Shown piece by piece: positions 47,301 through 55,707 of a DNA stretch of 64,000 nt; position 1 is the stretch's first letter, and every line of letters starts with the position of its first letter. This DNA comes from Perlabentimonas sp034006965 (GTDB lineage Bacteria > Bacteroidota > Bacteroidia > Bacteroidales > Tenuifilaceae): assembly GCA_034006965.1 (NCBI GenBank), contig JAVERU010000001.1:1-64000 (forward strand), in the 5' to 3' direction. A program made the position numbers and the translations under genes. The notes beneath the pieces were generated by a model. The model searched no databases. It saw only the letters and a program-made list of their open reading frames with translations, and was not told where the DNA came from.

Positions 47301-47675
47301 CAAGTGAAAGAGGGTAAGCTAACCCTTAGAGGAGGCTGGAGGGTTTACTCTAGTGGACCCGGTATCTATATCGGCTTGGTAATATCGCGATTGTTAGGCT
47401 TAAGGGCTGAGTACGGTAACATAATCATTGACCCAGTGCTGCCTAAATCATTCAACGGCTTTTCAGCAGGAATGAACTTTATGGGCAAATCTGTTGAAAT
47501 TGTTTACCATGTTAAGAGCAGGGAGTACGGTCCAAATTCAATTCTTATAAATGGACGTCCAGTTTCATTCTCAATAGAGGAGAACCCATACAGGGAAGGT
47601 GGTGCTCTAATTCCAAAAGCAAACTTTTTGGAACAACTAAATGAGGGAAAAAACGAAATTGCTATCTACCTATAA
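44352..47675 (+). CDS. GH94-family phosphorylase, probable 1,2-beta-oligoglucan phosphorylase
   Basis: This 1107-residue cytoplasmic protein has the GH94 layout: N-terminal beta-sandwich domains, helical linker, (alpha/alpha)6 catalytic domain at about 590-1000 and a C-terminal beta-domain. The catalytic motif GGGDWNDS is present; Asp754 corresponds to the general acid of the family. PWYGMNALTHYLTPYGLEQFGGAAWGTRDVSQGP and NPDGGWPQWW-type segments are typical in this branch, and the length matches the characterised 1,2-beta-oligoglucan phosphorylases, which are longer than cellobiose phosphorylases. The reaction would be reversible phosphorolysis of beta-1,2-oligoglucans to glucose 1-phosphate. 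It begins 5 bases after the GH35 stop, so the two are probably translationally linked. Confidence 0.87.
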   Translation: MEIKNSLGLNFHFLNNGAVRSIEVDPIRISLKKNTPFSKSGANIYLRKKRKPFEYTALTGPESNSVFGFVKNKFIAKGSWNGIEYLCILHLSTKSLSWQWSVEITNTSSNNAELDIFYVQDVGLKTQSDGLVNEYYVSQYIERLILEDHKYGKVVCCRQNMNESNGHPWLMVACKDGAVSACTDGMQFCGKTYRATRIPEGLANQILGGEYAGESSIIALQTQPINLKPGKTNRTVFFAKYLANHPKATSSEDLKLLPSLMMEFDDDNTTSINPDGKFQPKNIFNTSPILLADDLTDEELTHFFGKGRAHLEVIKDQTLSFFSDDKNHIVLKAKELMVDRPHGHIMQAKTGLVPDENIMSTNTFAYGVFNSHLTQGNTNFNILLSVCSSQFNTAIETGQRIFVRIDGKSYLLGVPSAYEIGLNHSRWIYKFGSQTFQVRSWTSKTAPQVNLDFKVIQGDKVDLLITHHFDEANGWQVSTGLSGREFIVKPKTESLIASKFPNAQFRIIVQDPTAEFKIYEDDQISNSFFALDVKKTSTFCMSFLGEVRTASKPIEIRDTDDQWLKDCNDARLEWQKLSLNLSLLGKQKDIAAINEIIPWYGMNALTHYLTPYGLEQFGGAAWGTRDVSQGPIDLLLNLEKYEEVKQVLRVIFSNQNPDGGWPQWWMFDSYKSIRAHEAHGDIIYWCIIALSNYIKITGDIKILDEVIPYYSEKPSLEVEKTPLSEHVDRLIKMIVGSFIPGTSLVPFGGGDWNDSLQPVNEELAQRMISSWTVEMSYQAFSQYQKVYELVGDQTKATELKEICGRIKTDFNNHLIKDGIVAGYGLVEKDNTISVLLHPSDKTTRIQYSVLPMNRGIISGIFTKDQAQHHQVLVEQHLKGPDGARLMNRPLKYQGGIQKIFQRAESSTFFGREVGLMYVHEHIRYAESLAIMGKAEAFIKALRQAIPVDYREIVPCGDIRQSNCYYSSSDVVFKSRYDADERYEQVKEGKLTLRGGWRVYSSGPGIYIGLVISRLLGLRAEYGNIIIDPVLPKSFNGFSAGMNFMGKSVEIVYHVKSREYGPNSILINGRPVSFSIEENPYREGGALIPKANFLEQLNEGKNEIAIYL

Positions 47676-47705
47676 TCAAGCAAATTTAATTAAACCAAGC
47701 GGTAC

Positions 47706-48359
47706 ATGAAAAGAAATATTGCCTTATTAGTAATCCTGTTCAATACAATCCTCAGCGGATTAGGCCAACCATTTATAAATGATATCAATAGGTTTAAAGA
47801 ACAGGACAGGCTAAACCCACCCCCAGCTAATGCTATCCTTTTTATTGGCAGCTCATCGTTCACCATGTGGTACGATGTTCATGAGCAATTTCCTGAGCAC
47901 ATCATTATCAATAGGGGCTTTGGGGGCTCAACCCTCGAGGATCTAATCCGGTATGTTGAACACGTTGTATACCCATACAACCCTAGGCAAATAGTAATTT
48001 ACTGCGGAGAAAATGACTTTGCCTCAAGCGATACTATTACAGTACAAATAGTAGAACAACGTTTTGCTCAACTATACGGACTTATTGTTGAGAAGTATCC
48101 CGAGGTGTATATTTCGTTCGTCTCCATGAAACCAAGTCCTTCAAGATGGCACCTTTCAAATAAGTTTATTGCAGCGAATAAAGGTATTAAGCAATTTTTA
48201 GAATCTAAACCCAATACAAGTTTTATTAATGTATGGGGCAAAATGCTCAACGATAATGGTGTGGCCGATTCCACCATTTTTTTGGATGATATGCTTCATA
48301 TGAATTCCGCGGGGTATGAAATCTGGCAAAATGCAATTAAGCCTCATCTTATTAACTAG
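47706..48359 (+). CDS. Exported SGNH/GDSL-family hydrolase
   Basis: This 217-residue protein has a signal peptide ending SGLGQ. The SGNH blocks are all present: block I FIGSSSF (nucleophile Ser50), block II GFGGST (oxyanion glycine), block III GEND (Asn) and block V DDMLHMN with the Asp-x-x-His pair. The family contains carbohydrate esterases and lipases. In a beta-1,2-glucan PUL the natural inference is removal of an ester substituent (for example succinyl or acetyl) from substituted periplasmic glucans before or after import across the outer membrane. The gene is in line with the operon (31-base gap upstream, 12 bases to the GH3 start used here). Confidence 0.87.
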   Translation: MKRNIALLVILFNTILSGLGQPFINDINRFKEQDRLNPPPANAILFIGSSSFTMWYDVHEQFPEHIIINRGFGGSTLEDLIRYVEHVVYPYNPRQIVIYCGENDFASSDTITVQIVEQRFAQLYGLIVEKYPEVYISFVSMKPSPSRWHLSNKFIAANKGIKQFLESKPNTSFINVWGKMLNDNGVADSTIFLDDMLHMNSAGYEIWQNAIKPHLIN

Positions 48360-48370
48360 AATTGGAGCTT

Positions 48371-50605
48371 ATGAAATCGAAAATATTTACCATTTCAACC
48401 ATAATAGTAATCGTTTTAATAGTTGCTTGTTCAAATAATAAGGAGCAATCAGCCTACTCAAAGAGAGATACTTTTGTTGAGGATTTAATGAAAAAAATGA
48501 CCCTTGAGGAGAAGATTGGTCAGCTAACACTTTTCTCAAGCGGTTACGATATCACCGGCCCTACAATGCATGAGAACTACGCCAACGACATTAAAGCCGG
48601 AAAGGTTGGTGCAGTTTTCAATGCGTATGGGGTAAAATTTACAACCGAATTACAGAAAATGGCCGTTGAAGAAACACGGCTTGGCATTCCTCTACTTTTT
48701 GGTTACGACGTAATACACGGTCATAGAACCATCTTTCCAATTCCCCTCGGAGAAACGGCAAGTTGGGATATGGATTACATTGAAAAATCGGCTCGCATTG
48801 CTGCCATTGAGGCCACATCGGAGGGGTTGCATTGGACCTTTGCTCCTATGATTGATGTAACACGCGACCCACGTTGGGGAAGAATTGCCGAGGGTTCTGG
48901 CGAAGACCCATTCCTTACCTCCATGGTTGCTCGGGCAAAGGTTAGGGGATACCAGGGTAAAGATTTTTATGATGTTCACACAATGCTTGCCTGTGCGAAA
49001 CATTTTGCAGCCTATGGGGCACCCCAAGGTGGAAGAGACTACCATACCGTTGATATGTCAGAAATTGAACTACGAAACACCTACCTCCCCCCATTTAAGG
49101 CAGCCATTAATGAGGGTGTTGCCACGTTTATGACCGCATTTAATGAGCTGTTTGGCGTGCCCGCAACAGGAAGTAAATATCTATTAACCGATGTTCTTAG
49201 GGGAGAATGGAAATTCAAGGGCTTTGTGGTTACTGATTACACCTCCATAAAAGAGATGATTCCTCATGGGTTTGCCAAGGATGAAAAGCACGCAGGAGAG
49301 CTGGCTATAAATGCAGGGGTTGATTTGGATATGCAGTCGGGAATATTCAATAATCATCTTAAAAATTCCATCGATGAGGGAAAGGTTAGCATTAAAACCA
49401 TTGATAATGCAGTAAGAAGAATTCTTAACCTTAAATACGAACTGGGCCTATTTGAGGATCCCTACCGATACTCAAACATAGAAAGGCAGCATGAAAACAT
49501 ACTGACCTCTGAGCATCTTGAGTTTGCAAGGGACTTTGCCCGTCGTTCAATTGTACTGCTTAAAAATGAAAACAACACCCTTCCGCTTAGCAAGGATATT
49601 AAATCCATTGCTGTTATTGGCCCCCTTGCCGATAGCCAAAAGGATATGATAGGGTCGTGGTCGGCTGCTGGCGATTACAAGAAATCGGTTACCCTACTAC
49701 AGGGTATAAAGAATAAGGTTGGGGAGAATACCCGCATTCTTCATACCATCGGAACAGGGGTAAATGATAATTCAAGGGAAGGTTTTAGCGAAGCCATAAG
49801 GTTGGCAAAAGCTTCCGATGCCATTGTATTGGCCATTGGCGAGCATAAGAATATGAGTGGTGAGGCCGCTAGTCGCTCTGATATCAACCTTCCTGGTCTT
49901 CAAGAAGAATTGGCGTTGGAACTTGCAAAAATTGGCAAACCACTTATTGTTGTTCTGATGAACGGACGTCCGCTAACCATAGAAAAGGTTGACCAAGAAG
50001 CAAGTGCGATACTTGAAACCTGGTTTCTTGGGACTACCGCTGGCGATGCCATTGCCGATGTTCTGTTTGGCGACTACAACCCTTCGGGAAAACTTCCGGT
50101 AACCTTCCCCCGCAATGGGGGTCAAGTACCCACATTTTATAACGAGAAGAATACTGGTCGCCCCTACAGCGAACAAAAGTACACCTCGAAATACCTTGAT
50201 GTTCCCAACACGCCGCTTTACCCTTTTGGGCACGGTCTTTCTTACACAACCTTTAAGTATTCTGAAATAAAACTTGAGGACACGCTAATGTCAAAGAACA
50301 AGCCCCTATTAGCATCCATAATTGTAACCAATACGGGCAATAGGTTTGGTGAGGAGGTTGTTCAGCTTTACACCCGTCAGTTGGTGGGCAGCATAACTAG
50401 GCCCGTTAAGGAACTGAAGGCCTTCAAAAAGATTGGACTAGAGCCGGGCGAGTCATTTGAGGTTACATTTAGATTAACCTGGGAGGATATTGCTTTCTAT
50501 AACTCAAAGAACCAATTTGTGACCGAACCTGGGGAGTTTAACCTTTTCATCGGAACCAGTTCTCAGCAGGCCAAGGAAATCTCCTTTGCATTTCACAAAG
50601 ACTAA
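48371..50605 (+). CDS. GH3-family beta-glucosidase lipoprotein
   Basis: I use the ATG at 48371 rather than the TTG at 48362. This gives a 744-residue lipoprotein with lipobox LIVAC (about residue 20). The N-terminal GH3 barrel shows ACAKHFAAYG, the GRDYH segment and the nucleophile motif GFVVTDY (Asp289). The second alpha/beta sandwich domain carries GEHKNMSGEAASRSD with the likely acid/base glutamate. A C-terminal fibronectin III-like domain ends the protein. Length and order match periplasmic GH3 beta-glucosidases, and enzymes of this type next to GH144 genes hydrolyse sophorose and longer beta-1,2-glucooligosaccharides. It is the last gene of the PUL. Confidence 0.92.
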   Translation: MKSKIFTISTIIVIVLIVACSNNKEQSAYSKRDTFVEDLMKKMTLEEKIGQLTLFSSGYDITGPTMHENYANDIKAGKVGAVFNAYGVKFTTELQKMAVEETRLGIPLLFGYDVIHGHRTIFPIPLGETASWDMDYIEKSARIAAIEATSEGLHWTFAPMIDVTRDPRWGRIAEGSGEDPFLTSMVARAKVRGYQGKDFYDVHTMLACAKHFAAYGAPQGGRDYHTVDMSEIELRNTYLPPFKAAINEGVATFMTAFNELFGVPATGSKYLLTDVLRGEWKFKGFVVTDYTSIKEMIPHGFAKDEKHAGELAINAGVDLDMQSGIFNNHLKNSIDEGKVSIKTIDNAVRRILNLKYELGLFEDPYRYSNIERQHENILTSEHLEFARDFARRSIVLLKNENNTLPLSKDIKSIAVIGPLADSQKDMIGSWSAAGDYKKSVTLLQGIKNKVGENTRILHTIGTGVNDNSREGFSEAIRLAKASDAIVLAIGEHKNMSGEAASRSDINLPGLQEELALELAKIGKPLIVVLMNGRPLTIEKVDQEASAILETWFLGTTAGDAIADVLFGDYNPSGKLPVTFPRNGGQVPTFYNEKNTGRPYSEQKYTSKYLDVPNTPLYPFGHGLSYTTFKYSEIKLEDTLMSKNKPLLASIIVTNTGNRFGEEVVQLYTRQLVGSITRPVKELKAFKKIGLEPGESFEVTFRLTWEDIAFYNSKNQFVTEPGEFNLFIGTSSQQAKEISFAFHKD

Positions 50606-50768
50606 CTATTTATTCAGCCATAGTGAGCAAAATGCACCTATTATCAAAGAACTAAGCAAAAAAGGCTCTCAGGCCTCCCCTCGTAACAATGCTATTGCAG
50701 GCACAAATAATAGCTCAAAAGAAATTGTCTGCTTTACGAGATGGTGAGGATATGAGCTCTTAATCGAC

Positions 50769-51374
50769 TTATTCACAATATTTTTTTATCACTTCAAGGG
50801 CATCGTCAAATCCCATACTAGCAGCTTTCTGCCAGTCGTTACAGGCCTTTAGCATATCGCCAATTGTTGCATGGGCTATGCCCCTATTAAAATAGGCTCG
50901 CGATATTTTAGGGTTTAATTCGATGGCCTGGGTGTAATCGGCAATCGCACAGCTTAGGCTATCAAGCGAATGGTAGGCAAGTCCGCGCTCATAGTATGCC
51001 CTTGCATAGGAGGGTTCCAACTCTATAGCTTTTGTGTAGTCATCAATTGCAGCGGCTAAGCTGCCAAGCAGTTGCCAAGCAGTTCCTCGCTCGAAGTATG
51101 CTCTGGAAAACTGGGGCTGCAGCTCGATGGCTTTGGAAAAATCGGCAATAGCCTTTTGGTAATTCTTTAGCTCGGCATAGGAATTGCCCCTGTTGTAATA
51201 GGCATTTACGTTGGTTGAGTCGCTCCCAATGGCATTGCTAAAACCTTGGATTGCCCTTGAGTAATCGCCCCTGGAAAAAGCATCAACGGCGTTGACAAAG
51301 TCCATATCAGCCACTTGCGAGCTAGCAGGAGTAGTAGCGGCAATTAGAACTAGGATTAGGAAAAACCTTTGCAT
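50769..51374 (-). CDS. Exported tetratricopeptide (TPR) repeat protein
   Basis: This 201-residue protein has a signal peptide (ending TPASSQ, about residue 20) and about five TPR units from 25 to 195. The canonical 34-residue pattern is clear in A-Y-x-x-R-G units such as AYYNRGNSYAEL, AYFERGTAW and AYYERGLAY. The last unit (GDMLKACNDWQKAASMG) is Sel1/TPR-like and closes with a cysteine near the C-terminus. TPR proteins mediate protein interactions; no partner is evident. It is a single gene, divergent from the next membrane-protein gene. Confidence 0.88.
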   Translation of the reverse strand: MQRFFLILVLIAATTPASSQVADMDFVNAVDAFSRGDYSRAIQGFSNAIGSDSTNVNAYYNRGNSYAELKNYQKAIADFSKAIELQPQFSRAYFERGTAWQLLGSLAAAIDDYTKAIELEPSYARAYYERGLAYHSLDSLSCAIADYTQAIELNPKISRAYFNRGIAHATIGDMLKACNDWQKAASMGFDDALEVIKKYCE

Positions 51375-51471
51375 AGGATAATTAATTTATAATCACTTAT
51401 ACCTACGGCTACAATCCGCTAAAGTTACCTTATCGCTTTTGGGCCTCACTTAGGTTCTAATCCAAAAGCAT

Positions 51472-51479
51472 TATCTTTG
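51472..51479 (+). promoter_or_regulatory. Candidate -7 box (TATCTTTG)
   Basis: TATCTTTG matches TAnnTTTG exactly and ends 16 bases before the ATG at 51496, giving a very short leader. No TTTG occurs at standard spacing upstream. Confidence 0.4.
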
Positions 51480-51495
51480 AAAACAAAAATATGCC

Positions 51496-51765
51496 ATGGT
51501 AAACCTCCGCCGACCCAACCGCTACGACCGCAGCTCGGGCTTTAACACCAAGTACATATCGCTTATACTTGCCGCTACAATGGCTCTAGTGCTTTGGGGA
51601 TATCAAAAGATATACTCCGAGGACCCATCGCAATGGTTCCTGTACATCGCCATCGGGCTTGGGGTTTTGGCTTTTGCCCTGGCAGCATTTCACATTTTTA
51701 GGATTTGGACAAACCACCGAAAGGGACTAAAGGAATTCAATGATGAGCAATCGTCCAAGAATTAA
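51496..51765 (+). CDS. Small inner-membrane protein, function unknown
   Basis: This 89-residue protein has a basic N-terminus, two predicted transmembrane helices (about 20-38 and 46-68) and a charged C-terminal tail. It resembles the many short, conserved Bacteroidota membrane proteins of unknown role. A TAnnTTTG box lies directly upstream and a weak hairpin 100 bases downstream, so it appears to be a single-gene unit. Confidence 0.7.
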   Translation: MVNLRRPNRYDRSSGFNTKYISLILAATMALVLWGYQKIYSEDPSQWFLYIAIGLGVLAFALAAFHIFRIWTNHRKGLKEFNDEQSSKN

Positions 51766-51867
51766 TGTTCCGAAGAGCCACCGTTAAGCCGAGGTTGCTA
51801 AATTGAAACGAAGTTGGGCGGTTGGATGCACCGCCGTCCGAATATTCTTCTAAGCTTAGCCTAGCGA

Positions 51868-51943
51868 AACCCGCCTGCTTTGGGGCAGGTTTTGTAGCCT
51901 TTTTCTTGACGTTGGTATGTCCGTCAAAAAAAAACTGACGGAC
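51868..51943. repeat. Two short hairpins in a gene-poor region
   Basis: CCTGC/GCAGG-based arms around 51868-51893 run into a T-rich stretch and could end the small membrane-protein transcript. A second, perfect 8-bp stem (GTCCGTCA at 51919-51926, TGACGGAC at 51936-51943) encloses an A-rich loop. The surrounding 51766-52120 interval has no other recognisable content and looks like eroded intergenic sequence. Confidence 0.4.
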
Positions 51944-52123
51944 GATTCCAAGTCTTGCTTTCCTGATAGCCGTATTGTCCTCCGTGTTTTAATTGGGGCT
52001 AATATAAACTTCAACTTTGACGGTGTTGCCTGTGAAAAAACGCAGGCACAACTTGTCCAGTCAATGGCGGGTGTCTGCTAGCAATAGTACGACTCAGGTG
52101 CAACCTACCTTCAGTAGGTAAAT

Positions 52124-52258
52124 ATGAGCCGAACGGGGGTAATTTTATCTGACGTAACGGGTAAAGGCCTAAACTACGTATGTACTGCTCTCGTAATTAT
52201 TGGGTTTACAATAATCCCGCTGGTTTTATATCTTATTGCTTCGCGGCGTATTGGCTAA
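52124..52258 (+). CDS. Short ORF of 44 residues with one transmembrane segment
   Basis: An ATG at 52124 opens a 44-codon frame that ends two bases before the stop codon of the minus-strand propeller gene. The product starts MSRTGVILSDVTGKG and is followed by a strong hydrophobic helix (about residues 20-38) and a basic end, SRRIG. That is the topology of a small membrane protein or of a C-terminal remnant of one. I do not recognise it. Confidence 0.3.
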   Translation: MSRTGVILSDVTGKGLNYVCTALVIIGFTIIPLVLYLIASRRIG

Positions 52259-52260
52259 CG

Positions 52261-53382
52261 CTAGTTAAAGCAAAAGTTCCCCGGAATTATTCCCACCCCA
52301 ATGCTATCGATGGGTAAACCCTTGGATGTGTAGCGATACACTTTACCCTCGCTCATAAAGTCGGTGGCATCGGAGATGTAGATATCCCCTGTTTGGGAAT
52401 CAACACCAAGCGCACGGAACGTTCTGCCGTTTCGTGCTATAAGAGGTTCGGCAGGTAGTCCAGTATCGTAGATGCTCATTGCGTACAGATGGTTACAGAT
52501 AAAGTATAGCGAATCGCCTGCGGCATTGGTAGCTAATTGCCCTACAGCATCGGTAACAGCTGAAAAGTTGAGGCATAAATCTACAGCATTGCCAGTGGTA
52601 TTAATCCTCATAAGCGATGGAACTTCAACACCCATAGGGCCACCAGCAAACCCGCCATCGTTAATAACCCAAAGGTTTTCGTTCTTATCCTTTACCATGG
52701 CCAGTGGCTGAATCCCCACGCGAATTGAATCCACCACCTGCATCTGCGCTAAATCAATTACCAGCAACTGATTATCGTAGCTCCATGAGTTGGTGTAAAC
52801 CCTGTTGCTAACCCTAATAAGATGCTCCGACGAATGTCGATAGTAGGGCATCGACGAGTCGCCCGTTTTAATGGTTCCCTCAACTTTATTTGTTGATGTA
52901 TTCACGATGCTTATGGCACGAGCGTACAGGTCGCTTACCAGCGCCATATCGTTATCAACAAAAAGCATATGGCGTGGCGAAGGTAGGTTCTCTATGGTAG
53001 CCTCATACAGCAGCGTGTTGGCATCAACCACGTGAATGCAGCCCGAGTTATTTACCACAATGTAACCCGTACCGTTGTGCAAGGTCATGCTGTACGCCAC
53101 ATCACCCAGCGGTACGCCATTGGCCAGCGAAAAAATATCGTTCACCACCTCGCCCGATTCAATATCGTAGTAGCTAAGGCTAGAGTTTCCGTACAGATAA
53201 TTGCCCTCGTTGATAATAAAAACCCCTCGGCTCCCAAACAGATCAACAGGCGATACAGGTAAAACATCATCATCCATACAGCCAAAGAGTAGGGTTGTAG
53301 CAATAATAAGCATCAAGGGAAAGAACTTAGTTAAATGCCCTGTTCGATTACCTACTCGCTTGTATGACCCTTGTATCATCAT
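52261..53382 (-). CDS. btuG: BtuG-like surface beta-propeller lipoprotein (cobalamin-binding candidate)
   Basis: This 373-residue lipoprotein (lipobox LLFGC, Cys35) is built from YncE/DUF5074-type beta-propeller repeats (RGVFIINEGNY, TGYIVVNNSG, NLWVINDGG, DIYISDATDF). In Bacteroides such propellers next to BtuB are BtuG proteins, which capture vitamin B12 at the surface and form a lid on BtuB. Here the gene overlaps the stop codon of the BtuB-like gene by 4 bases (ATGA), giving translational coupling, and the transcript begins with a cobalamin riboswitch. Cobalamin binding is therefore inferred with good confidence, although propeller sequences alone are not diagnostic. Confidence 0.83.
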   Translation of the reverse strand: MMIQGSYKRVGNRTGHLTKFFPLMLIIATTLLFGCMDDDVLPVSPVDLFGSRGVFIINEGNYLYGNSSLSYYDIESGEVVNDIFSLANGVPLGDVAYSMTLHNGTGYIVVNNSGCIHVVDANTLLYEATIENLPSPRHMLFVDNDMALVSDLYARAISIVNTSTNKVEGTIKTGDSSMPYYRHSSEHLIRVSNRVYTNSWSYDNQLLVIDLAQMQVVDSIRVGIQPLAMVKDKNENLWVINDGGFAGGPMGVEVPSLMRINTTGNAVDLCLNFSAVTDAVGQLATNAAGDSLYFICNHLYAMSIYDTGLPAEPLIARNGRTFRALGVDSQTGDIYISDATDFMSEGKVYRYTSKGLPIDSIGVGIIPGNFCFN

Positions 53383-55355
53383 AATTCAACTCTTAGGGTA
53401 AAGCTGTAATTGCGCCCCGGCATGGGTCGCCAAAGTATGGTTTGGTAACTCTCGTTAAAAATATTATCGACCCTAAGCTGAACACCCATTGGCATATTGT
53501 ACAGAGCAAAATCCCACCCTACTGCCGCACTACTCATATAGTAAGGGTATAGCTTACGAACCGAGTTTGGATTATTACTAGTGGTGGTGTATCGCTCAGA
53601 GAAATGGGTAAATGAATATACTACGTGAAAACTACGCCATAAAGCGTTTATTGCTACACCTCCTGAATGTACGGGGATAAAAGGGATTTGCTTGCCGTGC
53701 GCCTCGGGGCGCATTACCCCACCAGCATTCTCGATGGTAGACTTTGTGTAGCTGTAATTGCCTCTCATTTTTAGCGTTACCTTACCAATTTGTTGGTTTA
53801 AAGATAGAGAAGCCTCGGCTCCCTTAGCCTCAACTTGAGTTAGGTTCACAGGCTCCCAGTATCCCTTTAGGTGCGGAAGCCACATTATCCAATTGTTAAT
53901 GTTAGATGAAAAAAGATTTGCTTCGATATTTAGCTGTGAACCTGCGTACTGGAATGCGTGTTGCAAACCTACCTCCCACGACTGTACATCTTCGGGCAGC
54001 AGGTTAGGATTACCTCCAGGCTGCCAGTGCAAATCATTTAGCGATGGGTAGCTAAAATTACGTGAGTACCCCCCATTCGCAAAAAGAGATTTTTCGTCTA
54101 GTAGCCTATATTTAAAAGAGAAAGAGGCTGACAATGGTGTAAAAAAACCTGAAAACACCTCCTCACCAACCAGAGTCGTGAGCGAAAGTCTATCCGTTGG
54201 CGTTGCCATAAGGGTGGCCCTTAGGGCGCTATGCATTTGATTTTCAATATATCCATTACCTATAATCTCCTCGGTGGATTGAACCCAATGCCTATTCACC
54301 TCAGCCTGAACATTAACGGTTATCCAGTCGTTCGTAACCCAATCCATCGATGCCCTGTTGTACCAGCTCCATGATGAGCTTTGGGTACTTAGTACGGGCA
54401 GCAGGTTTCCCTCAACCGACAGCTTACTAAAATCGTAGGTGAGATTCATATGCGATAGTCCCGAAGCTACCCTCCACGACACTACCTCTCCTCCCGATCG
54501 ATACTCCACTATGGAATTAAGGTTGATATCCTGCTGCCTATTAATCTCTCTTGCCGAAAAGCTAGTCATAAGCTGGGGAATACCCCTGTCGGTTCGCTGC
54601 GCCCAGGCCTTGGCAGATAGCATGCTGTTTTCGCTGTACCTATAGTAAACCTCCTGAAGAACTCCATACTTCAGGTAATCGGCATTCTGTTGTATCTCAA
54701 TCGGCTTATTAATTTTTGCAGTATTCCTGTAGCTAAAGCTATTCTCCGATGCTTCGCGGAAGAGTCGGGTTTGAGCCTTCAACTTACCCTTGCCATAGGT
54801 TGATGTGGCTGCCGTGGAATAGGTTTGGTAGCTACCAACGGATTGGTAAACTTTTGCCCCATACTGCTTACCCCAATTGGGTGTACTCTGGAGGTTTACC
54901 GAACCACCCAGCCCTCCGCTTCCAAAGCTCATCGATGACTGACCAAAATGAATGGCCACATCATCAACAAAATAGAGAGGAACTATGGAGAAATCAGCCT
55001 CACCGCTCATGGGTGAATTTATTCGTAGTCCATTCCAATACACCTTGGTGTGCGAAGCACTCGTACCTCGAAGAGATGCCGTTGCAGTTGCCCCACGCCC
55101 ATAGGTCTTTATAAAAATGGGGCTATTATCCTGCAGCAGCTCGGCAAGGCTCAACCCCTGCTTTTCCCTAATATCAAGCGTATCAATGGATATTGATTTT
55201 ATTCCAGCCTGCAAACCGCTTGCTTGCCTTCGTTGGTAAACCGTTACGCCCTCCAGGCTTATGGTATCGGACACCAAGTGCTGCGCAAACGCCCCTAATG
55301 TATTCAGAAGCATAACAGCAAATAGTAATATCCGGTATGGCCAATTATTCTGCAT
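53379..55355 (-). CDS. btuB: BtuB-like TonB-dependent cobalamin receptor
   Basis: This 658-residue outer-membrane receptor has a signal peptide ending GAFAQ (about residue 25), a TonB-box-like EGVTVYQRR segment, a plug domain at about 45-165 (GATATASLRGTSASHTKVYWNG) and a beta-barrel ending in a C-terminal leucine after SFTLRVEL. It is the size of vitamin receptors, clearly shorter than the SusC proteins in the window, and has no carboxypeptidase-like domain. A cobalamin riboswitch precedes it, and a BtuG-like lid gene follows with a 4-base overlap. No inner-membrane BtuCDF genes are nearby. Confidence 0.9.
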   Translation of the reverse strand: MQNNWPYRILLFAVMLLNTLGAFAQHLVSDTISLEGVTVYQRRQASGLQAGIKSISIDTLDIREKQGLSLAELLQDNSPIFIKTYGRGATATASLRGTSASHTKVYWNGLRINSPMSGEADFSIVPLYFVDDVAIHFGQSSMSFGSGGLGGSVNLQSTPNWGKQYGAKVYQSVGSYQTYSTAATSTYGKGKLKAQTRLFREASENSFSYRNTAKINKPIEIQQNADYLKYGVLQEVYYRYSENSMLSAKAWAQRTDRGIPQLMTSFSAREINRQQDINLNSIVEYRSGGEVVSWRVASGLSHMNLTYDFSKLSVEGNLLPVLSTQSSSWSWYNRASMDWVTNDWITVNVQAEVNRHWVQSTEEIIGNGYIENQMHSALRATLMATPTDRLSLTTLVGEEVFSGFFTPLSASFSFKYRLLDEKSLFANGGYSRNFSYPSLNDLHWQPGGNPNLLPEDVQSWEVGLQHAFQYAGSQLNIEANLFSSNINNWIMWLPHLKGYWEPVNLTQVEAKGAEASLSLNQQIGKVTLKMRGNYSYTKSTIENAGGVMRPEAHGKQIPFIPVHSGGVAINALWRSFHVVYSFTHFSERYTTTSNNPNSVRKLYPYYMSSAAVGWDFALYNMPMGVQLRVDNIFNESYQTILWRPMPGRNYSFTLRVEL

Positions 55356-55378
55356 AGTACAACTAAGTCCAAAGCAGG

Positions 55379-55417
55379 GGCAAGGGCATAAGTTATGGCA
55401 GACCGTAAACCCTTGCC
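55379..55417 (-). promoter_or_regulatory. Hairpin in the btuB leader, candidate riboswitch expression platform
   Basis: On the minus strand GGCAAGGG (55417-55410) pairs perfectly with CCCTTGCC (55386-55379), ending 24 bases before the btuB ATG. It has no T-tract, so it would act on ribosome access rather than on termination. Its link to the aptamer state is inferred. Confidence 0.45.
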
Positions 55418-55519
55418 ACCTGAAGCATTAATTTTTTGCCTTGCCGCAGACACCGTGTGGGAGTTGGATGTGGACTGTGAGGTTCTCATCCGCGCTTTTA
55501 TCCCGAAAGCGTATCTGAA

Positions 55520-55695
55520 TGGAGGCAGCTAATGGCAGGTCTTCTGACTTACTTCCCTTTGGGGCGCCTTCCCATCTCGCCGGTTGGCGGACAGTGGCTG
55601 GGGTGCCCATTGGTTAATGAAGCTTACAGCAGCGGGAACTGTTGCCGATTTACACGGCATTCCCTTTTAATCCTGTGGGTTAAAAACCCTTTAGA
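55520..55695 (-). ncRNA. Cobalamin riboswitch
   Basis: Read on the minus strand, the region contains the conserved core AAAAGGGAATGCCGTGTAAA followed by the CGGCAACAGTTCCCGCTGCTGTAA section (in two parts here), and further on the B12 box GTCAGAAGACCTGCC at about 55551-55537. Order and spacing are those of the AdoCbl-type element. It lies upstream of the BtuB-like gene with a long leader (about 165 bases from the aptamer to the ATG). When cobalamin is plentiful it should switch the receptor operon off. Confidence 0.93.
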
Positions 55696-55707
55696 ACCAT
55701 TATGCTG

